From Candidatus Rokuibacteriota bacterium (lineage in GTDB: Bacteria; Methylomirabilota; Methylomirabilia; Rokubacteriales; CSP1-6), in the NCBI GenBank assembly GCA_016184365.1, contig JACPCW010000046.1, forward strand, positions 1-35,374: a stretch of 35,374 nucleotides of DNA, given 5' to 3'. The translations under genes were made by a program, and so were the position numbers. Position 1 is the first letter of the stretch, and every line of letters starts with the position of its first letter. Under the pieces are notes generated by a model that did no database searches, had not been told where the DNA came from, and saw only the letters and a program-made list of their open reading frames with translations. Below, one piece after another: positions 15,287 to 23,414 of the stretch.

Positions 15287-15661
15287 TCAGCGGCGGCTGA
15301 GGACGGCCGTGAGGTCGGTCGGATCGACGGGCTTCACGAGATGCGTATCGAAGCCGGCCTCGGCGGCGCGCTGCCGGTCTTCGGGGCGGCCATAGCCGGT
15401 CAACGCGACGAGGAACGGCTGCGGCGGACCGAGCGCGCGGATCTGCCGCGCGACCTCGTAGCCGTCGATGCCGGGCAGTCCGATGTCGACCAGCGCGATG
15501 TCGGGCTTCTTCGTCCGGAACGCCTCGATGGCGGCGGCGCCGTCGGCCGCGCCCACGACGACGTAGCCTTCCAGCTCGAGGAGCGCAGAGAGCGCCGCGC
15601 GGGCGTCGTCGTTGTCTTCGACGAGGAGGATCGACCGTTCGCCCGCGCGGCCGGCTGCCAT
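15287..15661 (-). CDS. Single-domain response regulator receiver
   Basis: A 124-residue CheY-like receiver with no output domain. The acidic pocket is E15/D16 (LLVEDND), the phosphorylation site D59 (LVDIGLPG), the switch T88 (ALTGYG) and the conserved lysine K110 (LVKPVD). All catalytic residues are present, so it should accept phosphate from a histidine kinase, probably an orphan or hybrid kinase. Its closest look-alikes are receivers attached to hybrid sensors. The hybrid kinase at 28.7 kb is in this window, but a link is speculative. Confidence 0.88.
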   Translation of the reverse strand: MAAGRAGERSILLVEDNDDARAALSALLELEGYVVVGAADGAAAIEAFRTKKPDIALVDIGLPGIDGYEVARQIRALGPPQPFLVALTGYGRPEDRQRAAEAGFDTHLVKPVDPTDLTAVLSRR

Positions 15662-15705
15662 AGGTAGTCCACCGTACCATCGAAACGGTCGGTTAGACTC
15701 GCGTG

Positions 15706-17081
15706 ATGACCGACGACGAAAGCTCGCCCGCCCCCGCCGCCGTCGTCACGAACGTCCTCATCGGCGGCCTGGGCCTCATCGGGATCTACGTGTTGTGGTC
15801 GTCGCTGCCGTGGCCGCTCATCCACGACGCGCCGATCATGCACTACGTCGCCGAGCGCATCGCCGGCGGTGCGGTGCCGTACCGCGACCTCTTCGACATG
15901 AACCAGCCCGGCGTGTACCTCGTGCACCTCGTCGTCCTCCGCGTGCTCGGTGGATCGGACCTCGCGTGGCGCGTCTTCGACCTCGCCTGGCTCGCCGTGA
16001 CGGCGGTCCTCGCCGCGCGGTTCGCGCGTCCGTGGGGACTCGGCGCCGCCGCCGGCGCCGCCGCGCTCGTGTCGGTGTACCACCTGGCCAGCGGCGCCTG
16101 GCAGGCCGGACAGCGCGACTTCGTGCTGTGCGCGTTCCTGCTCGCCGCATCGCTCGCGACGGCGAGGTATCTCGAAGGGTCGGCCGGCGCGACGGGGCTC
16201 GCGCTCGCGGGGCTCGCGCTCGGCGCCGGCATCGTCCTGAAGCCGCACGCGGCGTCCTCGCGTGGCTCGCGTCGCGCGGCGGGTTCGGCGCGTGGCGCGA
16301 GATCGTCGTCGACTATCTGCTGCCGCTCTATTCGCGGCTCACGCGGCCCGAGGACTGGCGCTACTGGCGCGGCGAGCTCTGGATCGCGCTCGGCGCGGCG
16401 GTCGTGCTGTCGATCGCGACGGCCGTCTGGAAGCGGCGCTTCGGGTGGCGGCACGGCATCGCCGTCGTCGGCGTCGTGTACGGGGTGGCGCACTTCCTGA
16501 TCCAGCGCAAAGGCTGGGAGTACCACCTCTATCCGCTCGGCATCTTCGCCGCGGTGCTGGCGTTCTCGGAGGTCGAGCGGCTGCTCGAAGACCGGCCGCC
16601 GATCGCCGGAGTCTTCGTCGCGGCGGCGCTGGCGGCCACCGTGCTGCTCGTCGGCTGGCGCGGGTGGGACGCCGCGAACGCGGCGTGGATCTGGGACAAG
16701 GAACGCATGGTCCGTCTCCTCGTGCACGACGTCGCCGCGCGGCGGAAGCCGGGCGACCGCATGCAGGTGTTCGACACCACCGAAGGCGGCGTGCACGCGC
16801 TGCTGCGCCTCGGCATGCAGCAGCCGACGCGCTTCCTCTACGACTTCCACTTCTTCCACGACGTCGAGCATCCGACCGTGCAGCGGCTGCGGGCGGAGCT
16901 GGTGCGCGACCTCGCCGCCTCTCCGCCGCGCTTCGTCGCCGTCTTCGACAACGGCTGGCCCGCGGGGAAGCTCGATCGCATCAAGCGCTTTCCCGCGCTC
17001 GCGCAGTTCCTCGAGGCGGACTACGCCGTGGCGGAGCGTCGCGCCGGGTACCTGCTGCTTGAGAAGCGACAGCGTCCGTAA
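15706..17081 (+). pseudogene. Membrane glycosyltransferase-like protein, frameshifted
   Basis: Two reading frames together encode one integral membrane protein similar in layout to ArnT/PMT-like (GT39-type) glycosyltransferases. Frame one (from ATG 15706) has several membrane helices with HDAPIMHYVAERIAGGAVPY and RDLFDMNQPGVYLVH. It runs to IVLKPHAA near 16254. The frame then shifts by one base and resumes with VLAWLASRGGFGAW, YLLPLYSRL and the soluble C-terminal part to 17081. Relative to what such proteins usually have, about 40-50 residues of membrane segments seem missing at the junction. This is a deletion with frameshift, genuine or from assembly. It is followed by the methyltransferase with a 23-bp overlap. 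Confidence 0.65.
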
Positions 17082-17703
17082 CATCATCCGCGCCTACGAC
17101 GATCCGATCATCCGGCTCTACTGCTGGGGCCGGTTCGGCATCCTGCGGCAGCGGTTTCTCGACGAGATCGGCCAGTACCTCCCGCCGTCCGGCGACATCC
17201 TCGACATCGGATGCGGTTTCGGATTGTTCTCGCTCTATTACGCGGCCACCGGCCCGCGGCGCATCCTGCACGGGGTCGACGTCGACGCGCGTCGCGTCGC
17301 CGTCGCGCGCCGCGCCGCCGCGCGGCTCGGGCTCGAGAACGTCGCGTATGCCGTCGGCGATGCGCGCGATTTCAAGGCCGACGGCGAGTACGCCGCGGCG
17401 TACATGCTCGACATCGTGCATCACATTCCGCCGGCGACCGTCGCGCCGCTGCTCGCACGGCTGCGGCGCGCGCTGGCACCCGGCGCGCGGCTGCTCGTGA
17501 AGGACGTCGATACGCGCCCGGCGCCGAAACGCTGGTTCACGTGGGCTCTCGACAAGGCGATGGCGCCGGGCACGCCGGTCCGGTACTGGAGCGGCGAGGA
17601 GCTCACCGCCACGCTCGAGGCGAACCGGTTCCGCGTCTACCGGCACCTGATGGTCGACATCCTGCCGTATCCGCACGTCCTGTATATCTGCGAGGCCGCC
17701 TAA
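17059..17703 (+). CDS. Class I SAM-dependent methyltransferase
   Basis: A 214-residue enzyme with a standard Rossmann methyltransferase core. SAM-binding motif I is ILDIGCGFGLF (about residues 47-57) and the acidic end of strand 2 is HGVDVD. Motif II is AYMLDIVHHIP and motif III follows in LAPGARLLVKDVD. The acceptor is unknown; its place inside the sugar cluster suggests a sugar, polyprenyl-glycan or small metabolite. TTG at 17059 is the likely start, giving a 23-bp overlap with the upstream membrane gene. Confidence 0.82.
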   Translation: MRSDSVRNIIRAYDDPIIRLYCWGRFGILRQRFLDEIGQYLPPSGDILDIGCGFGLFSLYYAATGPRRILHGVDVDARRVAVARRAAARLGLENVAYAVGDARDFKADGEYAAAYMLDIVHHIPPATVAPLLARLRRALAPGARLLVKDVDTRPAPKRWFTWALDKAMAPGTPVRYWSGEELTATLEANRFRVYRHLMVDILPYPHVLYICEAA

Positions 17704-17743
17704 CGGCTTGGCCGGTCGCCCCCGCGGCTGCTATGGTGAGTCT

Positions 17744-18523
17744 GTGAACGTCGTGATTCTGTGCGGCGGTCTCGGGACGCGCATGCGCGACGAGACGGAG
17801 TTCCGTCCGAAGCCGATGGTCGAAGTCGCCGGCCGGCCGATTCTCTGGCACATCATGAAGATCTACGCGCACTTCGGCCACGAAGACTTCGTGCTCTCGC
17901 TCGGCTACAAGGGCGAGGTCATCAAGCAGTACTTCATGAACTACGACGCGTGGACCCGCGACGTCACCGTGCGGCTCGGCGCCACGCCACGCGTCGCGTT
18001 TCACGGCCCCGCGCCGGACGCGTGGACCGTCACGATGACGGACACCGGCGCCCAGGCGATGACGGGCGCGCGTGTGAAGCGCGTGGAGCGCCACATCACC
18101 GGCGACACGTTCATGCTCACGTACGGCGACGGCGTCGCCGACGTCGATCTCGGACGGCTGCTCGCGTTCCACCGGCAGCACGGCCGGATCGCGACCGTGA
18201 CGGGCGTGCGGCCGGCGTCACGCTTCGGCGAGCTCGTCACCGACGGTCACCACGTCGTGGAGTTCAGCGAGAAGCCGTCGATCTCCCAGGGCGGTTACGT
18301 CAACGGGGGATTCTTCGTCTTCAACCGCGCCGTCTTCGACTACCTGTCGGACGACGATGGCTGCGTGCTCGAGCGTGAGCCGCTCGAGCGGCTCGCGAAG
18401 GACCACCAGCTCGAGATGTACCGGCACGACGGGTACTGGCAGTGCATGGACACGCCGCGGGATCTCCAGCATCTCCACGAGGCGTGGCAGCACGGCGCTC
18501 CGTGGAAGGTGTGGGCGGAGTGA
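17744..18523 (+). CDS. rfbF: Glucose-1-phosphate cytidylyltransferase
   Basis: A 259-residue nucleotidyltransferase making CDP-glucose from CTP and glucose 1-phosphate, the entry step to CDP-6-deoxy and CDP-3,6-dideoxy sugars. The N-terminal signature reads [20 protein letters not shown] then [29 protein letters not shown] holds the metal-binding aspartate, and [11 protein letters not shown] and [10 protein letters not shown] are typical of RfbF. GTG 17744 gives the correct N-terminus. It is the first gene of a tightly overlapping block rfbF-rfbG-epimerase-rfbH. Confidence 0.93.
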   Translation: MNVVILCGGLGTRMRDETEFRPKPMVEVAGRPILWHIMKIYAHFGHEDFVLSLGYKGEVIKQYFMNYDAWTRDVTVRLGATPRVAFHGPAPDAWTVTMTDTGAQAMTGARVKRVERHITGDTFMLTYGDGVADVDLGRLLAFHRQHGRIATVTGVRPASRFGELVTDGHHVVEFSEKPSISQGGYVNGGFFVFNRAVFDYLSDDDGCVLEREPLERLAKDHQLEMYRHDGYWQCMDTPRDLQHLHEAWQHGAPWKVWAE

Positions 18524-19506
18524 CGCGGGCCTGGCGCGATCTCCCGGTCGTCGTCACCGGCGCGACCGGGCTGCTGGGCGGCTGGCTCGTCGAAGCGCTC
18601 CTCGCGCGCGGAGCGCACGTCATCGCGATCGTGCGCGACCGGGTGCCGCGCAGTCGTCTCCTCCGGGAACGGGTCATCGATCGCATCGACGTCGCCTGGG
18701 GTGACGTGCGCGATGCCGAGCTCGTCGAGCGCGTGCTGGCCGAGTACGAAGCCGAGTGCGTCTTCCACCTCGCGGCGCAGACCATCGTCGGCATCGCCAA
18801 CCGTGCGCCGGTCTCCACGTTCGACACGAACGTGCGCGGCACGTGGACGGTGCTCGAGGCCGCGCGTCGCGTCCCGACCGTCACGCGCGTGATCGTGGCG
18901 TCGAGCGACAAGGCGTACGGCGAGCACGACGTGCTGCCGTACGACGAGTCCGCGCCACTGCAGGGCCGGCATCCGTACGACGCCTCGAAGAGCGCCGCGG
19001 ACCTGATCGCGCAGTCCTACTTCCACACGTTCGAGCTGCCCGTCGTCGTGACCCGCTGCGGCAACCTGTTCGGCGGCGGCGATCTGAACTGGAACCGGAT
19101 CGTGCCGGGCACGATCCGCTCGGCGCTCTACGGCGAGCGGCCGGTGATCCGCTCGGACGGGGGGCTCGTCCGCGACTATCTCTACGTGGAAGACGCCGTC
19201 GACGCGTATCTCGCCGTGGCCGACGCGCTCTCGGCCGGCGAGGACATCGCCGGGACGGCGCTGAACGTCTCGTACGAGCAGCCGCTCGCGGTCGTCGACA
19301 TCGTCGACCGCATCCTCGGCGTCATGGCGCGCCGCGACCTCACGCCCGACATCCGCAACGAAGCGTCGAACGAGATCCGCGAGCAGTACCTGCGCGCCGC
19401 GCGGATGCGCAAGCTCGGCTGGAGCCCGCGCCACACGCTGGACGAAGGCCTCGCGAAGACGGTCGCGTGGTACCGCCGGTTCCTCGGGACGCCCGTCGCG
19501 CCGTGA
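18520..19506 (+). CDS. rfbG: CDP-glucose 4,6-dehydratase
   Basis: A 328-residue short-chain dehydrogenase/reductase of extended type, converting CDP-glucose to CDP-4-keto-6-deoxyglucose with tightly bound NAD. The dinucleotide motif is [12 protein letters not shown], the catalytic tyrosine and lysine are in YDASK ([12 protein letters not shown]), and [12 protein letters not shown] is the active-site strand. [17 protein letters not shown] and [14 protein letters not shown] distinguish CDP-glucose from dTDP-glucose dehydratases. GTG 18520 overlaps the stop of rfbF (GTGA). This is consistent with the pathway order in Salmonella and Yersinia O-antigen loci. Confidence 0.92.
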   Translation: MTRAWRDLPVVVTGATGLLGGWLVEALLARGAHVIAIVRDRVPRSRLLRERVIDRIDVAWGDVRDAELVERVLAEYEAECVFHLAAQTIVGIANRAPVSTFDTNVRGTWTVLEAARRVPTVTRVIVASSDKAYGEHDVLPYDESAPLQGRHPYDASKSAADLIAQSYFHTFELPVVVTRCGNLFGGGDLNWNRIVPGTIRSALYGERPVIRSDGGLVRDYLYVEDAVDAYLAVADALSAGEDIAGTALNVSYEQPLAVVDIVDRILGVMARRDLTPDIRNEASNEIREQYLRAARMRKLGWSPRHTLDEGLAKTVAWYRRFLGTPVAP

Positions 19507-19952
19507 TCGACGGCGTCGCCATTCGTCCGCTCCGGCGGATTCCCGACGAGCGCGGCATGGTGATGCACATGCTGCGGGCGGACGATCCCCACTTCGAGAA
19601 GTTCGGCGAGATCTACTTCTCGACCGTCTACCCCGGCGTCGTGAAGGGCTGGCACCGGCATCAGCGCATGACGCTGAACTACGCCGTCGTGAGCGGGATG
19701 GTGAAGCTCGTGCTGTACGACGATCGGCCGGACTCGAAGACGCGGGGCGAGCTGATGGAGCTCTTCGTCGGTGACGCGAACTACGCCCTCGTCACCGTGC
19801 CGCCGATGGTCTGGAACGGCTTCAAGGGCGTGCCGCCGGCGCCGGCGATCGTCGCCAACTGCGCGACCATTCCACACGACCCGACGGAGATCGAGCGGCT
19901 CGACCCGCTGAACAACTCGATTCCGTACCGCTGGGACGCCCGGCATGGCTGA
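19503..19952 (+). CDS. dTDP-4-dehydrorhamnose 3,5-epimerase-like cupin
   Basis: A 149-residue RmlC-like cupin. Family marks are the catalytic-site stretch [21 protein letters not shown], in which the histidine acts as base, and [14 protein letters not shown]. RmlC proper is about 180 residues. This shorter form, between CDP-glucose dehydratase and dehydrase genes, may act on a CDP-4-keto sugar as a 3- or 5-epimerase, as in ascarylose biosynthesis. That assignment is by context. GTG 19503 overlaps the rfbG stop (GTGA), and its own end overlaps rfbH by 8 bp. Confidence 0.8.
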   Translation: MIDGVAIRPLRRIPDERGMVMHMLRADDPHFEKFGEIYFSTVYPGVVKGWHRHQRMTLNYAVVSGMVKLVLYDDRPDSKTRGELMELFVGDANYALVTVPPMVWNGFKGVPPAPAIVANCATIPHDPTEIERLDPLNNSIPYRWDARHG

Positions 19953-22386
19953 TCGCGATCGCGCGGACGCGATCCGCCAGCAGATCCTCGATCTCGTCGG
20001 CGAGTACACGAAGATCGCGCATGCGCCGGCGGCGTTCGTCCCCGGCGAGTCGAAGGTGCCGTACGCCGGCCGCGTGTACGACGCGCACGAGCTGACGAAC
20101 CTGGTCGACTCGTCGCTCGAGTTCTGGCTCACCGCCGGGCCGTGGGGCGCGAAGCTCGAGAAGGCGATGCGGCGCCTCTTCGGCGCGCCGGACTTCCTGC
20201 TCGTCAACTCCGGCTCGTCGGCGAACCTGACGATGGTGTCGACGCTCTGCTCGCCGATGGTCGCGCGCCGCCTCGAGCCGGGCGACGAGGTCATCACGCC
20301 GGCGGTGACGTTCCCGACGACGCTGACGCCGATCGTCCAGAACGGCCTGATTCCCGTGTTCGTCGACTGCGAGATCGGAACCTACAACGTCGATCCGGCG
20401 CGCGTCGAAGCCGCGATCGGTCCGCGCACGCGCGCGATGGTTATTCCGCACACGCTTGGCAACCCGTTCGATCTCGGGCGCATCGCCGCGCTCGCCGAGC
20501 GTCACGGGCTGTGGCTGCTCGAAGACTGCTGCGACGCGCTCGGGTCGACGTGGAACGGGCGCCGCGTCGGCACGTTCGGCGCGATGGCGTCGCTCTCGTT
20601 CTATCCGGCGCATCACATGACGATGGGCGAGGGCGGCGGCGTCGTCATCAATCGTGGCGGTCTCACGCGCGCGGCGCAGTCGATCCGCGACTGGGGCCGC
20701 GACTGCTTTCCGGCCGGCACGCCGGTGATCTGTCGGGACGGCATTCGACCAATCGAAGCGGTCGTGGCCGGCAACGAGGTTCTGACCCACGAAGGTCGAT
20801 GGCGCCCCGTTCTTCGCCTGACCGGGCACCGCCGCTATACCCGCCCGATGGTCACTGTTCAGGCGCGCCTGCGACCGCCGATCACGGTATCGGCGACGCA
20901 CCCGTTCTGGGTGCGTCGGCTCGGCGTTCGGCAGTGGACGGCAGCAGGTGACATGCGGCCGGGTGACGAGTTGATCGCCAGAACCGTCCCGACCGACACC
21001 ACGCCGCTGCCAGAGGTCACGTGGTCGTATCGCACGCTCTACAAGGACGCCGTGCCGTGCACCGCGCCGGTCGAACCCGATCTCATGCGACTCGTCGGGT
21101 ACTGGATGGCGGAGGGCTCTCTCGCTCGCGGGCGGCGCGGTGCGGACGGCTTCCTGGCGTATCGCGTCGATTTCTCGTTCCACGAGCGTGAGACGGCGCT
21201 GGTCGCGGACGTCAAAGGCCTCATGACTCGCTACTTCCGCTGTACGGGGTGGTCGCGGCACGTCGAGCACCGCCGGGCTCTCACCGTCTCCTTCAAGAGT
21301 CGCCGCGCGTACGAGTTCTTCCTGCAACACGTCGGTCGCGGTGCCCGTCACAAGCGACTCGCCCCCTGGATGCTCGAGCTGCCGGACAAGCACATCAGCG
21401 AGTTCCTTCGCGGGTACTGGCGCGGCGACGGATCGCAATCGGATCAGGGATTCGTCATCCACACGGCGAGCGCCGAGCTCGTGGAGCAAACGCGGCTTCT
21501 CCTGATGCGCCTCGGGATCCTCGCGAGCCAGTGGAAGCGGACGCCTTCGGCCCATCATGTCGCGACGGTCGACGGCAAAGCGATTCGTGCGACCGGTGAC
21601 CTGCACGCGCTGTCGATCTACGGGCTGAACGCCGAGCGGTTTGCCGAGGTCATCGGCGAACGATATGCGGCGAGAACGACGAAGCGGCAGGCGACGCTGG
21701 ACGAGCTGACCGGAGAGGCATTCTTTCCTGTCGTCGGCGTCACACCGTTCGTGCCGACCGAGCCGATCGACGTGTACAACCTCGAGGTCGAGCAGGACCG
21801 CTCGTATCACGCGGCGGGCGTCGCCATTCACAACTGCTGGTGTCCGCCGGGCGAATCGAACACCTGCGGCAAGCGGTTCGACTGGCAGCTCGGCGATCTG
21901 CCCCAGGGGTACGACCACAAGTACATCTACTCGAATCTCGGCTACAACCTGAAGGTCACCGACATGCAGGCCGCGGTCGGGCTCGCGCAGCTCGACAAGC
22001 TCGCCGACTTCTGCGCGAGGCGCCGCGCGAACTTCCGGCGCCTCTACGACGGCCTGCAGCCGCTCGCCGACCGCCTCGTGCTGCCGCGCTGGCTTCCGGA
22101 AGCCGATCCGGCGTGGTTCGCGTTCCCGATCACCGTGACCGACCAGGGCGACCGCCGCGCGCTCGTGCAGTTCCTCGAGTCGCGCAAGATCGAGACGCGC
22201 ATGATCTTCGCCGGCAACGTGCTCCGGCAGCCGGGCTTCCGTGACATCCCGCACCGCGTCGCCGGCGACCTGACCGTCTCGGATCGCGTGATGACGGACA
22301 CGTTCTTCGTCGGCGTCTATCCGGGCCTGACGCCGGCCATGCTCGACTGGGTCGTCGAGTCGTTCGTCGCTTACTTCAAGCGCTGA
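19945..22386 (+). CDS. rfbH: CDP-4-keto-6-deoxyglucose 3-dehydrase (E1) with inserted intein
   Basis: The 813-residue precursor comprises a 436-residue DegT/StrS-fold enzyme (residues 1-253 and 631-813) interrupted by an intein (254-630). Mature RfbH uses PMP and a [2Fe-2S] cluster to remove the C3 hydroxyl of CDP-4-keto-6-deoxyglucose. The E1-specific traits are visible. The catalytic histidine replaces the usual PLP lysine (SFYPAHHMTMGEGGG). The cluster motif is the first cysteine in LLEDCCDALGS plus CWCPPGESNTC (C-X1-C-X7-C). The intein sits exactly between D253 and the first cysteine of that motif. Last gene of the rfb block; its TGA overlaps the proposed CTG start of the next small gene. 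The E3 reductase partner is not in the window. Confidence 0.93.
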   Translation: MADRDRADAIRQQILDLVGEYTKIAHAPAAFVPGESKVPYAGRVYDAHELTNLVDSSLEFWLTAGPWGAKLEKAMRRLFGAPDFLLVNSGSSANLTMVSTLCSPMVARRLEPGDEVITPAVTFPTTLTPIVQNGLIPVFVDCEIGTYNVDPARVEAAIGPRTRAMVIPHTLGNPFDLGRIAALAERHGLWLLEDCCDALGSTWNGRRVGTFGAMASLSFYPAHHMTMGEGGGVVINRGGLTRAAQSIRDWGRDCFPAGTPVICRDGIRPIEAVVAGNEVLTHEGRWRPVLRLTGHRRYTRPMVTVQARLRPPITVSATHPFWVRRLGVRQWTAAGDMRPGDELIARTVPTDTTPLPEVTWSYRTLYKDAVPCTAPVEPDLMRLVGYWMAEGSLARGRRGADGFLAYRVDFSFHERETALVADVKGLMTRYFRCTGWSRHVEHRRALTVSFKSRRAYEFFLQHVGRGARHKRLAPWMLELPDKHISEFLRGYWRGDGSQSDQGFVIHTASAELVEQTRLLLMRLGILASQWKRTPSAHHVATVDGKAIRATGDLHALSIYGLNAERFAEVIGERYAARTTKRQATLDELTGEAFFPVVGVTPFVPTEPIDVYNLEVEQDRSYHAAGVAIHNCWCPPGESNTCGKRFDWQLGDLPQGYDHKYIYSNLGYNLKVTDMQAAVGLAQLDKLADFCARRRANFRRLYDGLQPLADRLVLPRWLPEADPAWFAFPITVTDQGDRRALVQFLESRKIETRMIFAGNVLRQPGFRDIPHRVAGDLTVSDRVMTDTFFVGVYPGLTPAMLDWVVESFVAYFKR
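20704..21834 (+). mobile_element. Intein with LAGLIDADG homing endonuclease, in rfbH
   Basis: A 377-residue protein intron removed by self-splicing. Block A begins with the nucleophile Cys1 (CFPAGTPVICRDG). Block B is TVSATHPFWV, with the histidine that activates the first peptide bond. The central LAGLIDADG endonuclease has both dodecapeptides with acidic residues intact (LVGYWMAEGSL and LRGYWRGDGSQ). Block F is DVYNLEVEQDRSYHA and block G ends in H-N, followed by the host cysteine (+1). All splicing residues and both catalytic acids are present, so it should be splicing-competent and probably still mobile. Base composition is visibly lower in GC than flanking rfbH, as expected of a newcomer. 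Confidence 0.95.
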
Positions 22387-22580
22387 TTTCGCTCCGCCCG
22401 GTTGCCGCTTCGATCCTGCTGCTTCCCGTGCGCGCGTTGGCCCATCATCCCGGCGGCGATGATGGCGCGTTCGGCGGCATGTGGCTCCTGTGGGCCGGCG
22501 CGGCGGTCGTGCTCGCCGTCATCGCGCTCGTCGGATGGCTCGCGCGCCGACGGGAGACGAAGACGGATCCGGACGAGTGA
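22383..22580 (+). CDS. Small membrane protein with His/Asp patch
   Basis: A 65-residue protein not previously obvious because it lacks a usual start. From CTG 22383 (overlapping the rfbH stop as CTGA) it reads a hydrophobic signal-like N-terminus (SLRPVAASILLLPVRALA), a possible metal-binding patch (HHPGGDDG) and a membrane helix (MWLLWAGAAVVLAVIALVGW). It ends in a basic/acidic tail (ARRRETKTDPDE). The stop abuts the stop of the convergent ABC permease with no gap. The layout and the histidines suggest a periplasmic or inner-membrane partner of the metal uptake cluster. An alternative shorter start would be GTG at about 22428, which removes the signal. Confidence 0.55.
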   Translation: MISLRPVAASILLLPVRALAHHPGGDDGAFGGMWLLWAGAAVVLAVIALVGWLARRRETKTDPDE

Positions 22581-23414
22581 TCAGCCGACCGGCGCGCGCC
22601 GGCGCACGAGCGCGCGCACGCCGCCGGCCGCGAGCAGCGACGCGCCGAACGCACAGACGACAGCGGCGCCGGTCGGCAGGTCGAGCGCCGCGGACGCGCC
22701 GACCCCGAGCACGCTGACCGCCGCGCCGAACGCCCACGCGATCAGCAGCCGGTCGCGCGTCGTCCGCGCGACGGTGATCGCGGCGAGCGCCGGCACGATC
22801 AGGTACGAGAACACGAGCAGGACGCCGGCGATGCGCACCGACGACGTGACCACCACGCCGAACGACGCGTAGAAGAGGAAGTCCCACGGCCGGACGCGCC
22901 ACCCCTCCCGCCACGCACGCTCCGGATCGTTCGAGATGAGGAAGAACGGCTTCCGGCACCGCCAGTGGAGGAGACCGACGCCTGCGTACAGCACGGCGAC
23001 CGCGAGGACGTCGCGGCCGCTGACGGTGAGGATGTTGCCGACGAGCATCGCCCGCAGGTACTCCGCGCCGTGCGGGGCGTTCGCCACGAGCAGCACGGAG
23101 GCCGCGGCCGAGACGGCATACACGACACCGATGATCGCTTCCTGGGAGACGTGCCGTTCGCGGCTGCGCGTGAGCGCGAGCACGAGCGCGCCGAGGATGG
23201 TCGCGCCCAGCGCGAAGACGTACGACAGCGGCGAGTCGAGATCGAATCCGGTGAGAAACGCCGCCGTCGCCCCGAGCGCGGCGATCTGCGCCAGCGCGAT
23301 GTCCACGAAGACCACCTCGCGCGCCAGGACGTGCAAACCGAGATAGGCGTGGATCCCGGTCAGCACCAGACACATCAGGAACGGCGCCCAGAGCAGCGCG
23401 AGGAGATCGGTCAT
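22581..23414 (-). CDS. Metal ABC transporter permease (ABC-3/ZnuB family)
   Basis: A 277-residue inner-membrane permease with about eight membrane helices, family ABC-3 (ZnuB/MntB/TroC). It forms the channel through which Zn2+ or Mn2+ handed over by the binding protein enters the cytoplasm. Typical stretches are LGLHVLAREVVFVDIALAQI in the N-terminal part, VGNILTVSGRDVLAVAVLY and VRIAGVLLVFSYLIVPALAA. ATG 23414 overlaps the end of the binding-protein gene by 4 bp (ATGA). The expected ATPase gene is not adjacent. Confidence 0.9.
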   Translation of the reverse strand: MTDLLALLWAPFLMCLVLTGIHAYLGLHVLAREVVFVDIALAQIAALGATAAFLTGFDLDSPLSYVFALGATILGALVLALTRSRERHVSQEAIIGVVYAVSAAASVLLVANAPHGAEYLRAMLVGNILTVSGRDVLAVAVLYAGVGLLHWRCRKPFFLISNDPERAWREGWRVRPWDFLFYASFGVVVTSSVRIAGVLLVFSYLIVPALAAITVARTTRDRLLIAWAFGAAVSVLGVGASAALDLPTGAAVVCAFGASLLAAGGVRALVRRRAPVG

